The notes under the pieces: generated by a model
What the model saw: the letters and a program-made list of their open reading frames with translations, nothing else
Database searches by the model: none
What the model was told of the DNA's origin: nothing
Program-made: the position numbers and the translations under genes
NCBI GenBank assembly: GCA_016946835.1
Contig: JACVTC010000011.1
Span: 1,290,001-1,347,500 of the forward strand
Length of the DNA: 57,500 bases
Source: Neocallimastix lanati (nom. inval.)
Taxonomy: Eukaryota; Neocallimastigomycota; Neocallimastigomycetes; Neocallimastigales; Neocallimastigaceae
Direction of reading: 5' to 3'
Shown: one piece after another, positions 35,373-49,504 of the stretch
Layout of the letters: every line of letters starts with the position of its first letter
Numbering within the stretch: position 1 is the first letter of the stretch

Positions 35373-36573
35373 ATGAATGCTTTAAAGGCTAAATTTTTAA
35401 CTTCTAAGAACTTTGCTGTTGTTGGTGCATCAACTAATCCAGAAAAATTTGGATATAAAGTTTTAAATTGGTAATTATATATAAATATATATATATTAAA
35501 ATATAAAAATAGCATGGCTTTAATAATAAAAATGAATGGCTTAACTATTACTATTATTTATTTATTTATATTAATAAATCTTTAATTATTATTATTGTTA
35601 ACATTATAATTTAATTATTTTTTATTTTATTTTTTTTCTTTATTTAAATTAAATAATATTAATTTATCATAATAATTGATGTCTTAATTTATATATATTA
35701 AATTATGAATTTTTGAAACATTAAAAAAATAATAAAAAAGGTACATCAACCATAAGATGAATGGTATAGTATTATATTATTATTAGTTTTCTGTATATAT
35801 ATTTTTTAAAATCATTTTTAATTTTCTTATATTTATTTATATTTATTTAATTCACTTTTTTTTTTTTTTTTAACTTAAAATAAAATTTATGAAATTATTC
35901 CTTTATAACATTTTAATATGAATTTAAATGAAATAAAAATAGTTTACCCAATTCATCCAGTAAGTAATATTATAATAAATAAATATATAAATATATAATA
36001 TTTTTTATAGTAATAATAATAATAATACAAATACATAATGATTTGTTATATTGTTAATTTACTAATTTACTAATTATTTATATATATATATTTTTTATTT
36101 GTTTTATTAAACAATTTATTATTATTATTATTATTACTATTATTTTATTTTTACCTATTATATATATTATATATATATGTATTATTGATTATTAAAAACT
36201 TCAATTAATTAAATATATTATTATTAAACTAAAGAAAGAAAAACAAATTTGCAATATTCCATGTCACACCAACATTTCTTCTTTATTAGATGAATTAGCT
36301 TTAGACAATAAGTTACAAAATGAAAAACCATTCTTATCTGTTTCTATTATTACTCCTCCAAAAATTACACTTAGTGTTTTAGAAGAAATTAAAAAGAATC
36401 TTACTGAAAAGGATACACTTAAGGATAAGGAAGTTGTTTGCTGGATTCAACCAGGCGCTGAAAATGAAGACTGTAAGGAATATACCAGCAGTAATGGAAT
36501 TGATACTGTTTATGGTTGTGTTTTAAAGGACGGTGATGGTGTTTTAGAAACTATTAATGGATCTAAAATCTAA
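35373..36573 (+). CDS. Small CoA-binding Rossmann-fold protein (CoA_binding_2 / YccU-like)
   Basis: Four exons give 158 residues: 35373-35470, 35741-35763, 35943-35959 and 36235-36573. The 23-nt and 17-nt microexons are required to keep the frame, giving NWYINHKMNVYPIHPKEKQI across the junctions. The N-terminal FAVVGASTNPEKFGYKVLNW is the nucleotide-binding first strand and loop of the family, and VYPIHPKEKQICNIPCHTNI corresponds to the conserved second strand and following turn. The centre (LSVSIITPPK) and VVCWIQPGAEN followed by the C-terminal YGCVLKDG complete the pattern of about 140-residue single-domain proteins. No signal peptide is visible, so it is probably cytosolic. The family binds CoA, but its physiological role is poorly known; I do not assign a reaction. 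Confidence 0.88.
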
Positions 36574-38309
36574 ATTTGATTAAAGAGCACAATAAAACAA
36601 CATAAAATAAAATAAAATAAAAAAACTAAAAACTAAAAACTAAAAAAAAAAAAAAAAAGAAAAAATAAATTTATTTTGTATTTTTTTATATATTTCTATG
36701 TTTAGTGAAGAATGATAATATTTTATTATTATTATTATTATTTTTCTTTTTATAATATATTCTAAGTAAATATCCCTATAAGGATATTTATTGAAGAATT
36801 TGTTAAGATTTTCTTTTATCAAGAATTTTTTTGCAATATATATATTAATTAATATATATGTATAATAATATTAAAATATATTTTCATTAAATATAAATTT
36901 TAAAACAATAAAAATGAAACAAATATGTAGTCAAAAATAATAAAAATAAAAAAAAATAAAATAAAATAAAAAAAATAAAAAAAAAAATAACGACTCATTT
37001 TTTTAATTTTAAATTTCCTTTTTTTTTTATTTTGTATTGATATAATTTTAATTAATATAAATATATATTATAAAATTATAAAATTGTAATAATATAACTT
37101 TATATATTATATTTAATTTTTTTTTTATTTAATAAAATATATAATATTTAATTATTCTATTTGTGTTCCATAAATTTAATTTTTAAAAAAAAAAAAATAT
37201 TAAAAATATGGTTGTTGTTATAATTTTTTTTTGATTAAATTTTTTTAATATGTAAAATTTTATTTCGAGATTATTTACAATAATATATATTATAATCTTG
37301 CTAAAAATGTGAAAGTACATATAGTACATATAGTACATATAATATGTATATTAACTAAAGAAAATGTTATATTTTATTATTAAGAATAAAATTAATCTTT
37401 AAATATATTTTCGTGAATTTTAAAAATAATTTCATTACTGTATAAATATGCATTTTATACTAAATATTTAAATGCTTTATAATAATTAATTATTAATTAT
37501 TATAATGCAAAATGGTATAATAATTTATTTTTAATGCTAAAATTGAAAATTGAAAATTAAAAATTTCATATTCATTTATATTTAAAAATTTTTTTTTTTT
37601 ATAAATTATGAAAGTATATATAATTGTATATATATAAATTTTTTTTTAATCTTTTATTAATATTACAAAATATAACAAGTTTTTATTGTTAATAATCATT
37701 TTATATATATATTTAAAATTTTCATAAATATTGTTAAATTATAAAAATACTTTTATAATTTAATAATATTTCTTTAAATTTTATTAATTTTATTTTTAAC
37801 AAAAAAAAAAAAAAAAAAAAAAAAAAAATAAAATAAAATAAAAAAAAAAAAAAAAAAGAAAAAAAAATATATTTTATTTTTTAAACTTTATTAATTTTTT
37901 TTTTCCATCATTTTAATTTTTATATATAAATATTAACATGATAGAGTTTTTGGTAAATTATACATTAATAATATAAATCATAATACCAATTGATGATGAA
38001 TTTTAATACGTTTTTTTTTTTTTTTTTTTTCTTGATTAAAATAGATTTTTACTTTTTATATTAGGTTACTATTTTTATATTTATCATTATTTTTATTTTA
38101 TTTTATTTTATTTACTTATATATATATGTATTATTTTAAATTAAAAAATTAGTTGTATTTTTTTTTTTTTTTTTTTTCTTTTCATAATATTGTTTTTACC
38201 TAATATAATCATAATAAATTATTAATATAAATAAACGCTATTCTTTAAATTTAAATCATAATAATATATTATTAAAATATAAAACAGCACTTAAAAAAAA
38301 AAAAAAAAA
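36574..38309. other. Intergenic: A+T-rich, no gene seen
   Basis: It contains homopolymer runs (A across 37801-37867, T near 38013-38030 and 38157-38177), an AGTACATAT tandem repeat (three to four copies at about 37313-37341) and the A run (38293-38310) that directly abuts the MORN5 start codon. Confidence 0.6.
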
Positions 38310-39977
<1,668 letters not shown>

Positions 39978-40965
39978 TATTGATTACATTAATAAAGACA
40001 TCAGCAATAGAAAATATTATTAAAAGCAATAATCTTATTTATAACTCATCAATTTATTTAAATCACATATTAGTCAATATTTATAGCAATATACTGTTTA
40101 AATAACAATTTAATTAAGAAAATAAACATTGTAAATACATAATTTTCGATTTTTTTTATTATTAGAAGAAAAAAAGTTTATTTTTCTATAATAAAAATAT
40201 AATATCAAAATAATAAAATATAATTTATAATTAGGTATATGAAATAATTTTTAGTTGATAATAATATTTAATCAAATTAGTATTTATTTTAATTTTTATA
40301 TATAATTAGTTATTGGTGTTATTCATTCGTTAGAATTTAGAATTTTTTTATTTTTTATTATAGAATTTTATTATATATTAAATATTTTAATTAAATTTTA
40401 TGAATTATAAATTATAAATCATCATGAATAGTTATCCTTTTTACATATATAATTAATGATATAGTAATAGGTAATAAAAGTGATATTATTTTATGAATAG
40501 ATGGCTTATTCGTAAAATATTCAATAAAAAAATAGTATTGCATCATTTCATTATAAAATATGTATATATAATACGAAGGTAAAAAATAAAATGAAATTAA
40601 AAATAAGATATTAGTATAATTTTTTTCTTCGGTTTGAATAAATTTAAATAAATAAATAAAATATTTTAATAATTATTAAATCTGCTATATATTATAATTT
40701 ATAATATTCATTGCAATAAATTGTTGCAAAGTTTGACTTTTTTATAATCTAATAAAATGTTTAATAAAATAACTAATAATAAAAAATATATAATGAATAT
40801 TAAATATTAAATATTAAATAATAAAAAATAATAAATAAAAACAATTAATTAATAATAATATTAATAATAGTGTAGTAATGTTAAATGATTATATTTCATT
40901 AAATTATTCTGTTTTTGTATTGAAACATAATCTATAATATGTATTTATTATTATTAAAATAGGAA
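39978..40965. other. Intergenic: A+T-rich, no gene seen
   Basis: It is A/T-rich with AATATTAAAT-type short repeats (about 40795-40830). No ORF or RNA motif is supported. Confidence 0.6.
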
Positions 40966-40967
40966 TT

Positions 40968-41006
40968 ATTTAATAAATAATAAATGAATAAATAATAAAT
41001 AAATAA

Positions 41007-41042
<36 letters not shown>

Positions 41043-41133
41043 AAATAAATAATAAATAAATAAATAAATAAATAATAAATAAATAATAAATAAATAAATA
41101 AATAAATAATAAATAAATAATATATAAATAAAT
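40968..41133 (+). repeat. AAAT/AATAAAT microsatellite, insertion target of the LTR element
   Basis: AAATAAAT and AATAAT units run up to the left LTR boundary. The last five bases, TAAAT, are repeated right after the other LTR. Confidence 0.9.
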
Positions 41134-41329
41134 TGTTAGAATATGTGAAATGTATGAAATATAAGCTTCAAATGTATTGAAACATATTGTAATATAAATA
41201 ATGTATAAGCCACAATGTTTTAATATAAAAGCATTTAATTTAGAATAATTAAGTGCCAGTAACTCTTTATCATAAAATATATTAATAAAATTGACATAAT
41301 TATATACCATAAATTCATAACTCTTAACA
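41134..41329 (+). repeat. 5' LTR, 196 bp
   Basis: It begins TGTTAGAATATGTGAAATG and ends CATAACTCTTAACA. Relative to the 3' copy it carries 14 extra bases around 41216-41230, which include TTTTAATATAAAAG. Confidence 0.95.
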
Positions 41330-41344
41330 GATTAAGAGTCTCAT
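41330..41344 (+). other. Candidate primer-binding site, complementary to tRNA-Lys(CUU) anticodon arm
   Basis: The sequence GATTAAGAGTCTCAT lies directly after the 5' LTR. Its complement ATGAGACTCTTAATC equals the anticodon arm of tRNA-Lys(CUU) as I recall it from human tRNA, with the CUU anticodon inside and the 3' end at about tRNA position 39-40. Copia-type elements are known to prime with half tRNAs cut at this place. The same bases also pair with the LTR end (ACTCTTAA-CAGA-TTAAGAGT), leaving self-priming possible. Confidence 0.55.
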
Positions 41345-43075
41345 CTGACTTTTTAAAAAGATTCATAGCAAAAGAATCTTTTGCCGGAAACAATATTATG
41401 TCAAAAAAAAAAAAATAAAATAAAATAATTGAATTTTAAATTATGATAAAGGTTGCTTATGTCAATTTTTAAGATGACTAATAAAACTGATAACTGATCA
41501 AAATAATCAAGAAAGAAAATTGAAGAAACCCGTAAAATATAAAACTGTTGATAAAAGAAGTAATTTCAGGATAAGTAAAACTCAAAAAAAAAATATAAAA
41601 ATATTTATTTAAAAAGAAAAAACACGTATAAAGGTATATAAAAGAAAATTATATATCTTCATACTAGAGACTCTTAATTGAAATTATAATTTGATATTTT
41701 AACAAATAAGCTTTTGGCTATTAGTAATATAATATCTATACATGAAGGAATCTACTATGTGATGGACTATTTCCGCCCCATGAATATACAAAACATATTA
41801 TTTAAAGTAAGTTATTTTAACGCGTATTTATAAATATCAAACACGTATATATAAATATAAACTACAACAATGGAGGAGTCTATATGTCAGAGACCTCATA
41901 TAAAATAATTAATATATATAATATCCCAAATATTCAAGGGAAATATAATAGAATGGTAATTCCTAGGGTACATTCTAACAATAATAATATTATTAAACCT
42001 AGCGTGAAATAGGTTTAAATAAAAATAAAATTATTTAATATAATCATAATGCAAACCTTCGTGATGAAAGGTATAATAAAATAATAAATATAACCATGAG
42101 TTATATAAAAATGGATGATGTTTATCCATTTATAAACTATACTTATTTATTACAGAGTATTTAAAACTATTAAAATTTTATAATTAATATTTTAATAATG
42201 AGAAAATTCAAATATATAAAATCCTTTTTAGAAATTTGGATTTTAGGGGGAAAATAAAATACAAATTATAAAAATATAAAAGAAAATAAAAATATTAAAG
42301 AAAAGTCACTTAACTGATTCTTTGAGTTAATTATTTGAAAATAATATTTATCTTGAAATGAATAAAATAGCCTAATAGCGAAAATTAACAAAAATTAACC
42401 TTTAAGAAAGAATTAACTGAAATAGTGAATATTAATCAATTATGAAAAAATTTATATTATTACTAATAAATTTAAATGACTAGAATAATATAATTAATTA
42501 TAAATACAATCAATTTTAATACCCCGAGATTATGTTTTATCAAGTACACCAATATATAATTAACCTTTTATTTTAATAGTTATCGCTAAAACTACAAAGC
42601 GAAAATATAAAAAAGTTAGCGCTAATCTATAAAGCGGATTATAATTATTAGTGATATAAAACCCAATATATAAGAGGTATTCACACAAATTGAGATGGTA
42701 TAATATCACCCTTTAAGAGAAAGGTTTCCATCATATATAAATGATATATTTAAACCATATAATTATTTTATATTAAAGATGACATAGATTCATCTAATAT
42801 TTATTAAAGGTGTAAAAATATTAAATACTTTAATTTTAGGGGGAAATTATTAGATTATATATATATTTAAGAAATTATTTTAGCAATATTTAAATTAAAT
42901 TAAATAATTAATATAACATAAAAAATATTTTATTCATGTAAAATTAAGAGGTTAATTTAGGATAGAAATATATATAACAGTTTAATAATATCAAGTTAAT
43001 AGTGTAAAATAGGATAATTTTATATACACATATTCACCAGTAAACCAATTTATTCATTATAGAATAACTAGGTTT

Positions 43076-43084
43076 AAGGGGGAA
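43076..43084 (+). other. Polypurine tract
   Basis: AAGGGGGAA directly precedes the 3' LTR, the standard site for plus-strand priming in LTR retrotransposons. Confidence 0.85.
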
Positions 43085-43266
43085 TGTTAGAATATGTGAA
43101 ATGTATGAAATATAAGCTTCAAATGTATTGAAACATATTGTAATATAAATAATGTATAAGCCACAATGTATTTAATTTAGAATAATTAAGTGCCAGTAAC
43201 TCTTTATCATAAAATATATTAATAAAATTGACATAATTATATACCATAAATTCATAACTCTTAACA
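43085..43266 (+). repeat. 3' LTR, 182 bp
   Basis: It is identical to the 5' LTR apart from a 14-bp gap and ends CTCTTAACA, followed by the target duplication TAAAT. Confidence 0.95.
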
Positions 43267-43271
43267 TAAAT

Positions 43272-43902
43272 AATTTATCCTTAAGTTATAATTCTTTTTA
43301 TTTTATTAAATTGTCACAAAATCTTATGTACTATTGATTTTAATATAAATATAGTTAGCCTCATTTAATAGGTTAATAATAATATCAATATTCTTTTATG
43401 TGAATTAATGATGACAGAAAATCAAATATTGATTTGAATGTTCTTTATAATAAGTTAAATTATAATATATTTCATTAAATTTGACTTTACTTTTATTTTA
43501 CTTAATATAAATATAAAAATAAAAATTACTTCATTAATTGAAATTGTTTTAATTAGCTAATTTTAAAATAAATTTTAGCTATAAGTTATCAGATAATATT
43601 ATTAAAATTTATAACATTGGGGATAAAGTATATCAAAGAGAAAGAAATGAACAAATTATAGATAATTAAAATGGATTTGAACATTGTAGATATTAAATAT
43701 ATTCATTTAAAATAATTAATTTTTAAAACGGTTATTTAACCTAAAAAATTTTATACTTACAAAATATTATACCTTTTTTCATAAATTTAACATTTATATA
43801 AAATGAAATAATTATAGAGATAGAAATTTATTAAATACTTTTTCAAAAGAAAATGTAGAAATTCATATATTTTTATAGTAATTTAATATCATGAATTATG
43901 AA
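43272..43902. other. Intergenic: A+T-rich, no gene seen
   Basis: It is non-repetitive A/T-rich DNA. No ORF, RNA motif or element remnant is supported. Confidence 0.55.
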
Positions 43903-44550
43903 AAATAATAAATAATAAATAATAAATAATAAATAATAAATAATAAATAATTAATAATTAATAATTAATAGATATATTAATAAATAATAAATAATAAATA
44001 ATAAATAATAAATAATAAATAATAAATAATAAATAATAAATAATAAATAATAAATAATAAATAATACATAATAAATAATAAATAATAAATAATAAATAAT
44101 AAATAATAAATAATACATAATAAATAATAAATAATAAATAATAAATAATAAATAATAAATAATAAATAATAAATAATAAATAATAAATAATAAATAATAA
44201 ATAATAAATAATACATAATAAATAATAAATAATAAATAATAAATAATAAATAATACATAATAAATAATAAATAATAAATAATAAATAATAAATAATAAAT
44301 AATAAATAATAAATATAATAAATAATAAATAATAAATAATAAATAATAAATAATAAATAATAAATAATAAAAATAATAATAATAATAAATAATAAATAAT
44401 AAATAATAAATAATAAATAATAAATAATAAATAATAATAATCAATAATAAATAATAAGTAATAAATAATAAATAATAAATAATAAATATAATAAATAATA
44501 AATAATAAATAATAAATAATAAATAATAAATAATAAATAATAAATAATAT
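43903..44550 (+). repeat. AAATAAT heptanucleotide satellite
   Basis: About 90 units of a 7-bp repeat AAATAAT occur, with occasional ACATAAT variants (near 44066, 44113, 44212 and 44254) and short breaks near 43950-43980 and 44374-44386. The 155-residue minus-strand frame (43977-44444) is a repeat artefact. Confidence 0.93.
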
Positions 44551-45350
44551 AAATTATAATTAATAATAAATAATAATATAATAAATAATAATATAATAAA
44601 TTAATATAATAAAAAAAAATAATTAATTATCTGATAATGGTTATAAACTTACTGAGTAAAGCTGTTAAAAGTTGTATATGACTTTAAATGGCAACATAAA
44701 TAAAAGAATTTATAAATTATTAATATATAAAATTATTGAATTTATAAATATATTATTTTATTATCCTATTTATTTGCCATTATATTATAATAAATACTAT
44801 TCATATATGGTAATAACTTATTTCATACAAATTAATAGAAATAATCAATTGTCTTTTATATTTTTAGTATAGTGATAAATAAATAGAAAATTGATATATA
44901 ATTTAATTTACTATTAAATCTATATAAAAAATATAATTATTATTTAATTTTGACTATAAAGAATTATATCATATTTTGTATAGAATTGATACAAGATATA
45001 TATTTTTTTTAATGATTAAATTCAATTAATTGATAATATAAAAGTATTAAATTTAAAATTAAATAGTAATACAATTTTATGTATTGTTATTTATATTTAT
45101 AATATATATAAATTTGATCATATTTTACTATTATTAATGATAAAAAAAATGTAATTTTATTTGTATTCATTTTATTTTTAAATAAATAGAAGAATTTTTA
45201 GCCATTTAATTGTTATTATATAGTAAAATATATTATCAATATAGAATATTATATGATAACTATATTTCAATAAATTATAAAATAATAATAAAGGGCTCTT
45301 AATATGTGAAAATATTATATACTATAATAAACTACATAAACAAGAAAACT

Positions 45351-45383
<33 letters not shown>

Positions 45384-46883
45384 TTTTTTTTTCTATTTAC
45401 AAAAAAATAACACGAGATTATAAAATGAATGAATGAATGGATGAATAAATAAATTAATAATAATTAATAAAAAAGGATTATATATTATTTATATTGATAT
45501 TCTATATAGTAGGTATTCTATATAGTAATAAATTTTATATATGTTCTAGATAGTTTCATATTTAATATTAATAGAACTTTTAAAACTTATGCGGAAAGTT
45601 TATATACTATAAGTCGTATATTTAATTTTATTTTAAAAAGGCTATTTCATATATAAAAGAAGTTTTATTTCATAAAAAATAATATATGTATTTTTAATCA
45701 ATTTTTGTAATTAATATTTTATTTATTAGTGTTTAGTTCAAAATATTACTTTTAAAATTAAAACTTGCTTTTTCATATATTTATTTGGGAATGCAATTTT
45801 ATAACTATTAATTTAATATATTAAATGAAATTAAAAATTAAAAAAAAAAAAAAAAAATTAAAAACTTAAAAAAATAAAGTTTTTGAAAAAAAAATTTTTT
45901 TTCAAAATATATAAAAAGAAATATTTATCTTACTTTAATTATTTTTTTTTTTCTTTTTTCACAATATTATAATTATGTAAGAAAATTTTATTATATTTTT
46001 TTTTTATAAAAAAAAGAAGATATAATTGAATGAATTCTATGTGCCAAATTATGATAATAATTAATTTAATTATTAATTAAATGAAATAAATATAATAAAC
46101 ATATTATATTTAATAAATTATAATAATTTAATATATATATAAAATTTAAAAAAATAAAATTTGAAAAGTAATAAATAAATAATAATAATATTAAAGTAAT
46201 ATATATATATATAAATTATTTATACCTTTTTTTTTTTTTTTTGTTAAACTATTTACTTGTATTATTTATTTGTTTCATCATGAAATTATTGGAGTATTAA
46301 AAAATTTTTAATATACTAGAATAACGAAAAATTCAAGAAAAAAGATTAAAAATCATTAAAATATTAGACATTTTTAACTCATATATTTTAAAAATACCTT
46401 TATTATATTTTTATTTATTTATTCTTTATAGTTACTATTATTATTATTTTTTTAACATTTATTCAAAGTAAAATAATTTTTATTTATTTAATATATTCAA
46501 TATATATAATATTATTAAATATTTGTAAACATTCACCAAAGTACTATTTAAAAACAATATATATATATAATTTGAAAAAGAATTTTGAAAAGTTTATTTA
46601 TAATCATATTTATCTACTTTTATATCAATTAATTATTTATCAAACAAATTTAAAGAAAAACCCTTTTTATATTTTTATTATTTTTTCTTTTTTTTTTTAA
46701 AAAAAGAATAATAAAAAAAAAACATAAATATATACTTTTTTTCTTTTTTAAAAAAGAAAGAACAATAATAAAAATATATATATATATATACTTTTTCAAT
46801 TTATGTAAGATTTCAATTTTTAAAACTAAATAATTAGTAAAAAACTTTATATAATTTGGTAATATAATTATATATATTCAAAT
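44551..46883. other. Intergenic: A+T-rich, no gene seen; includes the promoter side of the Sel1-repeat gene
   Basis: It holds a T run at 45352-45390 and short A/T repeats. The frame 44672-44872 (66 residues, rich in Ile/Tyr/Asn) has no recognisable motif and was not accepted. Nothing specific marks the promoter of the next gene. Confidence 0.55.
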
Positions 46884-49473
46884 ATGGAAGATATAACTAA
46901 TCGCTTTAAAGGTTATAATGATGAACAAATTTCAATTGCTCTTCAATCAGGTACATAAAAATTTAAATATATATATTGAAGATGAAGCAGCTTATTAATA
47001 TATATATATATATAAATTATAAAGAATTTTCACTTCATAATAATTCAAATAGTTCTTCTTTTAGAGGTAATTAGAAATTTCATTTTGGGAAAATATTTTT
47101 CAATAATTATTGTGTATTTCTTTAAAATAATTTAAAAATTTATAATTTACACAAATTATGAAATAATGTTCATAATATTATATTAAATAGATGATAGTCA
47201 AAGTCTAAGTATTAAAAGTTGTCCTGAAAGTCCCTATACTATTGTTTCAGATTATCATAACGATTATTGTAAGTTTATAAAAGTAATGAACGTAATAAAA
47301 AACGAAATTTTAGATTAAATAGAAATAATAATAAATATAAAGATATTTTATTTAAAAGTTTTTATAATTAAATTAATAAAATTGAATAATTGAAATTTCT
47401 CATTAAATTTATTATTTATTAATAAAAATAGTTAAAGATGATGATGCTATATCACTATATGAAAAAGTTAAAAATGGAAATACTGAAGCAATGTTTAAAT
47501 TAGCTGTTTGTTTTTGGAAAGGTAAGCATGTAAAAAAATCTCAAAAACATGCAATTATATGGTTTAGAAAGGCTGCAATGGCCGGCCATCCTGATGCTCA
47601 ATTTAATTTGGCATTATGCTATTATGATGGAAAAAAAGGTTTAGAAAAAAATGAAAAAAGAGCACTATATTGGTTTAGCAAAGCGGCAAAAAATAATAAT
47701 GTTAATGCCCAATATTTATTAGGGGTTATTTATGATGTTAAGAAAAATGAGGATATAGCGATGAAATGGTATCAAAAAGCAGCAGAGCAGGTATATAAAA
47801 TTGATATATATATTATATGTTATGAAATATTTATTAATAATTAAATAAGTTATATTGTAATTAATATATATATATATTAGTGTTAAAAAATATTTATTAA
47901 TAATTAAATAAGTTATATTGTAATTAATATATATATATATTAGTATTAAAAAATATTTATGAATAATTAAATTAATTGTATTATAATTATATATATAAAT
48001 TATTTATATCATTTCATTCTTAATTTAAGGGACATGCTTCAGCTCAGTTTTATTTAGGTTTATGCTATCATACTTGCACAAAAAAAAATTTAAAGAAAGC
48101 AATTTATTGGTATAAGAAAGCCGCAGAGCAAGTAATTAATCTTATCTTGTTTTAAATTATATATATATATATTTTTAATAATAGTGATTATTATTGATAT
48201 TTTATATTTTTGTTAATATTTTTTTTTTTTAATGATTAATAAAGAATGATTCAAGAGCACAATATTTATTAGGTATTTTATTATTAATTTAATTGATTAT
48301 ATATTAAAAAATAAATGGAAATATTATAATATTAAATAAACTTATTAAATATTATTTTATTTATATTAATTAATGTTATAATATTAAAAAACAACATCAT
48401 CAATACTAATAAAAAGGTACATGCTATAATGATGGAAATGGTGTTCCAATAAATAAAGAAGAAGCATTTAAATATTATTCATTAGCTGCAGAAAATGGAA
48501 ATACGGATGCTCAATTTAATTTGGGTTTATCTTATGCACGTGGATGTGGAATTAGTAGTAATCCAGCACTAGCTGTAAAATGGTATAAAGAAGCATCTAA
48601 AAAAGGCCATATTTCAGCATGTGTTAATTTAGGTATATGCTACGAACATGGTAGTGGTGTTGATCGTGATATGAATGAAGCCCTTAAATGGTATAAAATA
48701 GCCGCAGAAGCTGGGAATAGTATTGCCCAATTTAATTTAGCGTTATGTTATGAAAATGGAAATAATATTGAAAAAAATTATAAAGAAGCCTTTTACTGGT
48801 ATGAGAAAGCTGCACAACAAAATGAATTAGAAGCGCAATTTAATTTGGCTTCATGTTATGCTTTTGGAAAAGGAACTGAAATAAATTATGAGAAAAGTAT
48901 TGAATGGTATCGCGCTGCTGCATCAAATGGTTGTTATCGATCTCAATTCAATTTAGGTATTTATTATTTGAAAGGTATCTCAGTTATAAAAGATTATTCA
49001 CATGCTGTATTTTGGTTTAGAAAGTCGGCATGTCAAGGTATATTAATATTAAATATTTATAAATAATTGCAATTCATTTTATTATAATTATTTTATTTGT
49101 TATTATATATTTTGTTCTAATTTTTAAATTTTATATATAGGATTTGCAATTGCACAATTTTATTTAGCATTATGCTATTTAAAAGGAAAAGGAGTAGATG
49201 TTGATAAAAATAAAGCTTTAGAATGGTATTATTAATAAAAATAAAAATAACTTAAACTATTTTTATTTTTATATTATTAATATTTTTGTTTTATTTTGTT
49301 TTTTTATTTTATTTTTATTCTTGTTTATTATTTTTAAATGTAATATTTATTAATTTATATTTATTTCCATAATATTTATATTATATTTAATTAAATAAAA
49401 TTTAAAAGGTTTAAAAAAGCTGATGAACAAGATTATGGACCATCAAAAATTTATATAAAGAAATTAGAAGCAG

Positions 49474-49504
<31 letters not shown>

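Larger units (their letters stand above)
41134..43266 (+). mobile_element. Non-autonomous LTR retrotransposon (TRIM/LARD-like, copia-related)
   Basis: The element is 2,133 bp long, flanked by a 5-bp target-site duplication TAAAT (41129-41133 and 43267-43271). Two direct LTRs (41134-41329 and 43085-43266) start TGTTAGAATATG and end TCTTAACA, giving the usual TG..CA and a TGTTA/TAACA terminal inverted repeat. A polypurine tract AAGGGGGAA (43076-43084) abuts the right LTR. A candidate primer-binding site follows the left LTR. The 1,755-bp interior has stops in all frames and no recognisable Gag or Pol, so movement must depend on proteins from another element. The LTRs show no substitutions, only one 14-bp length difference, indicating recent insertion. 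The orientation follows from the PPT and PBS positions. Confidence 0.93.

Noticed and set aside
43977-44444. 155-residue minus-strand frame
   Set aside because: It is produced entirely by the AAATAAT heptanucleotide repeat.
47491-47844. Sel1-repeat frames at 47491-47844 and 48521-49066 as separate genes
   Set aside because: Both are exons of one nine-exon gene; the apparent ends are retained intron sequence.
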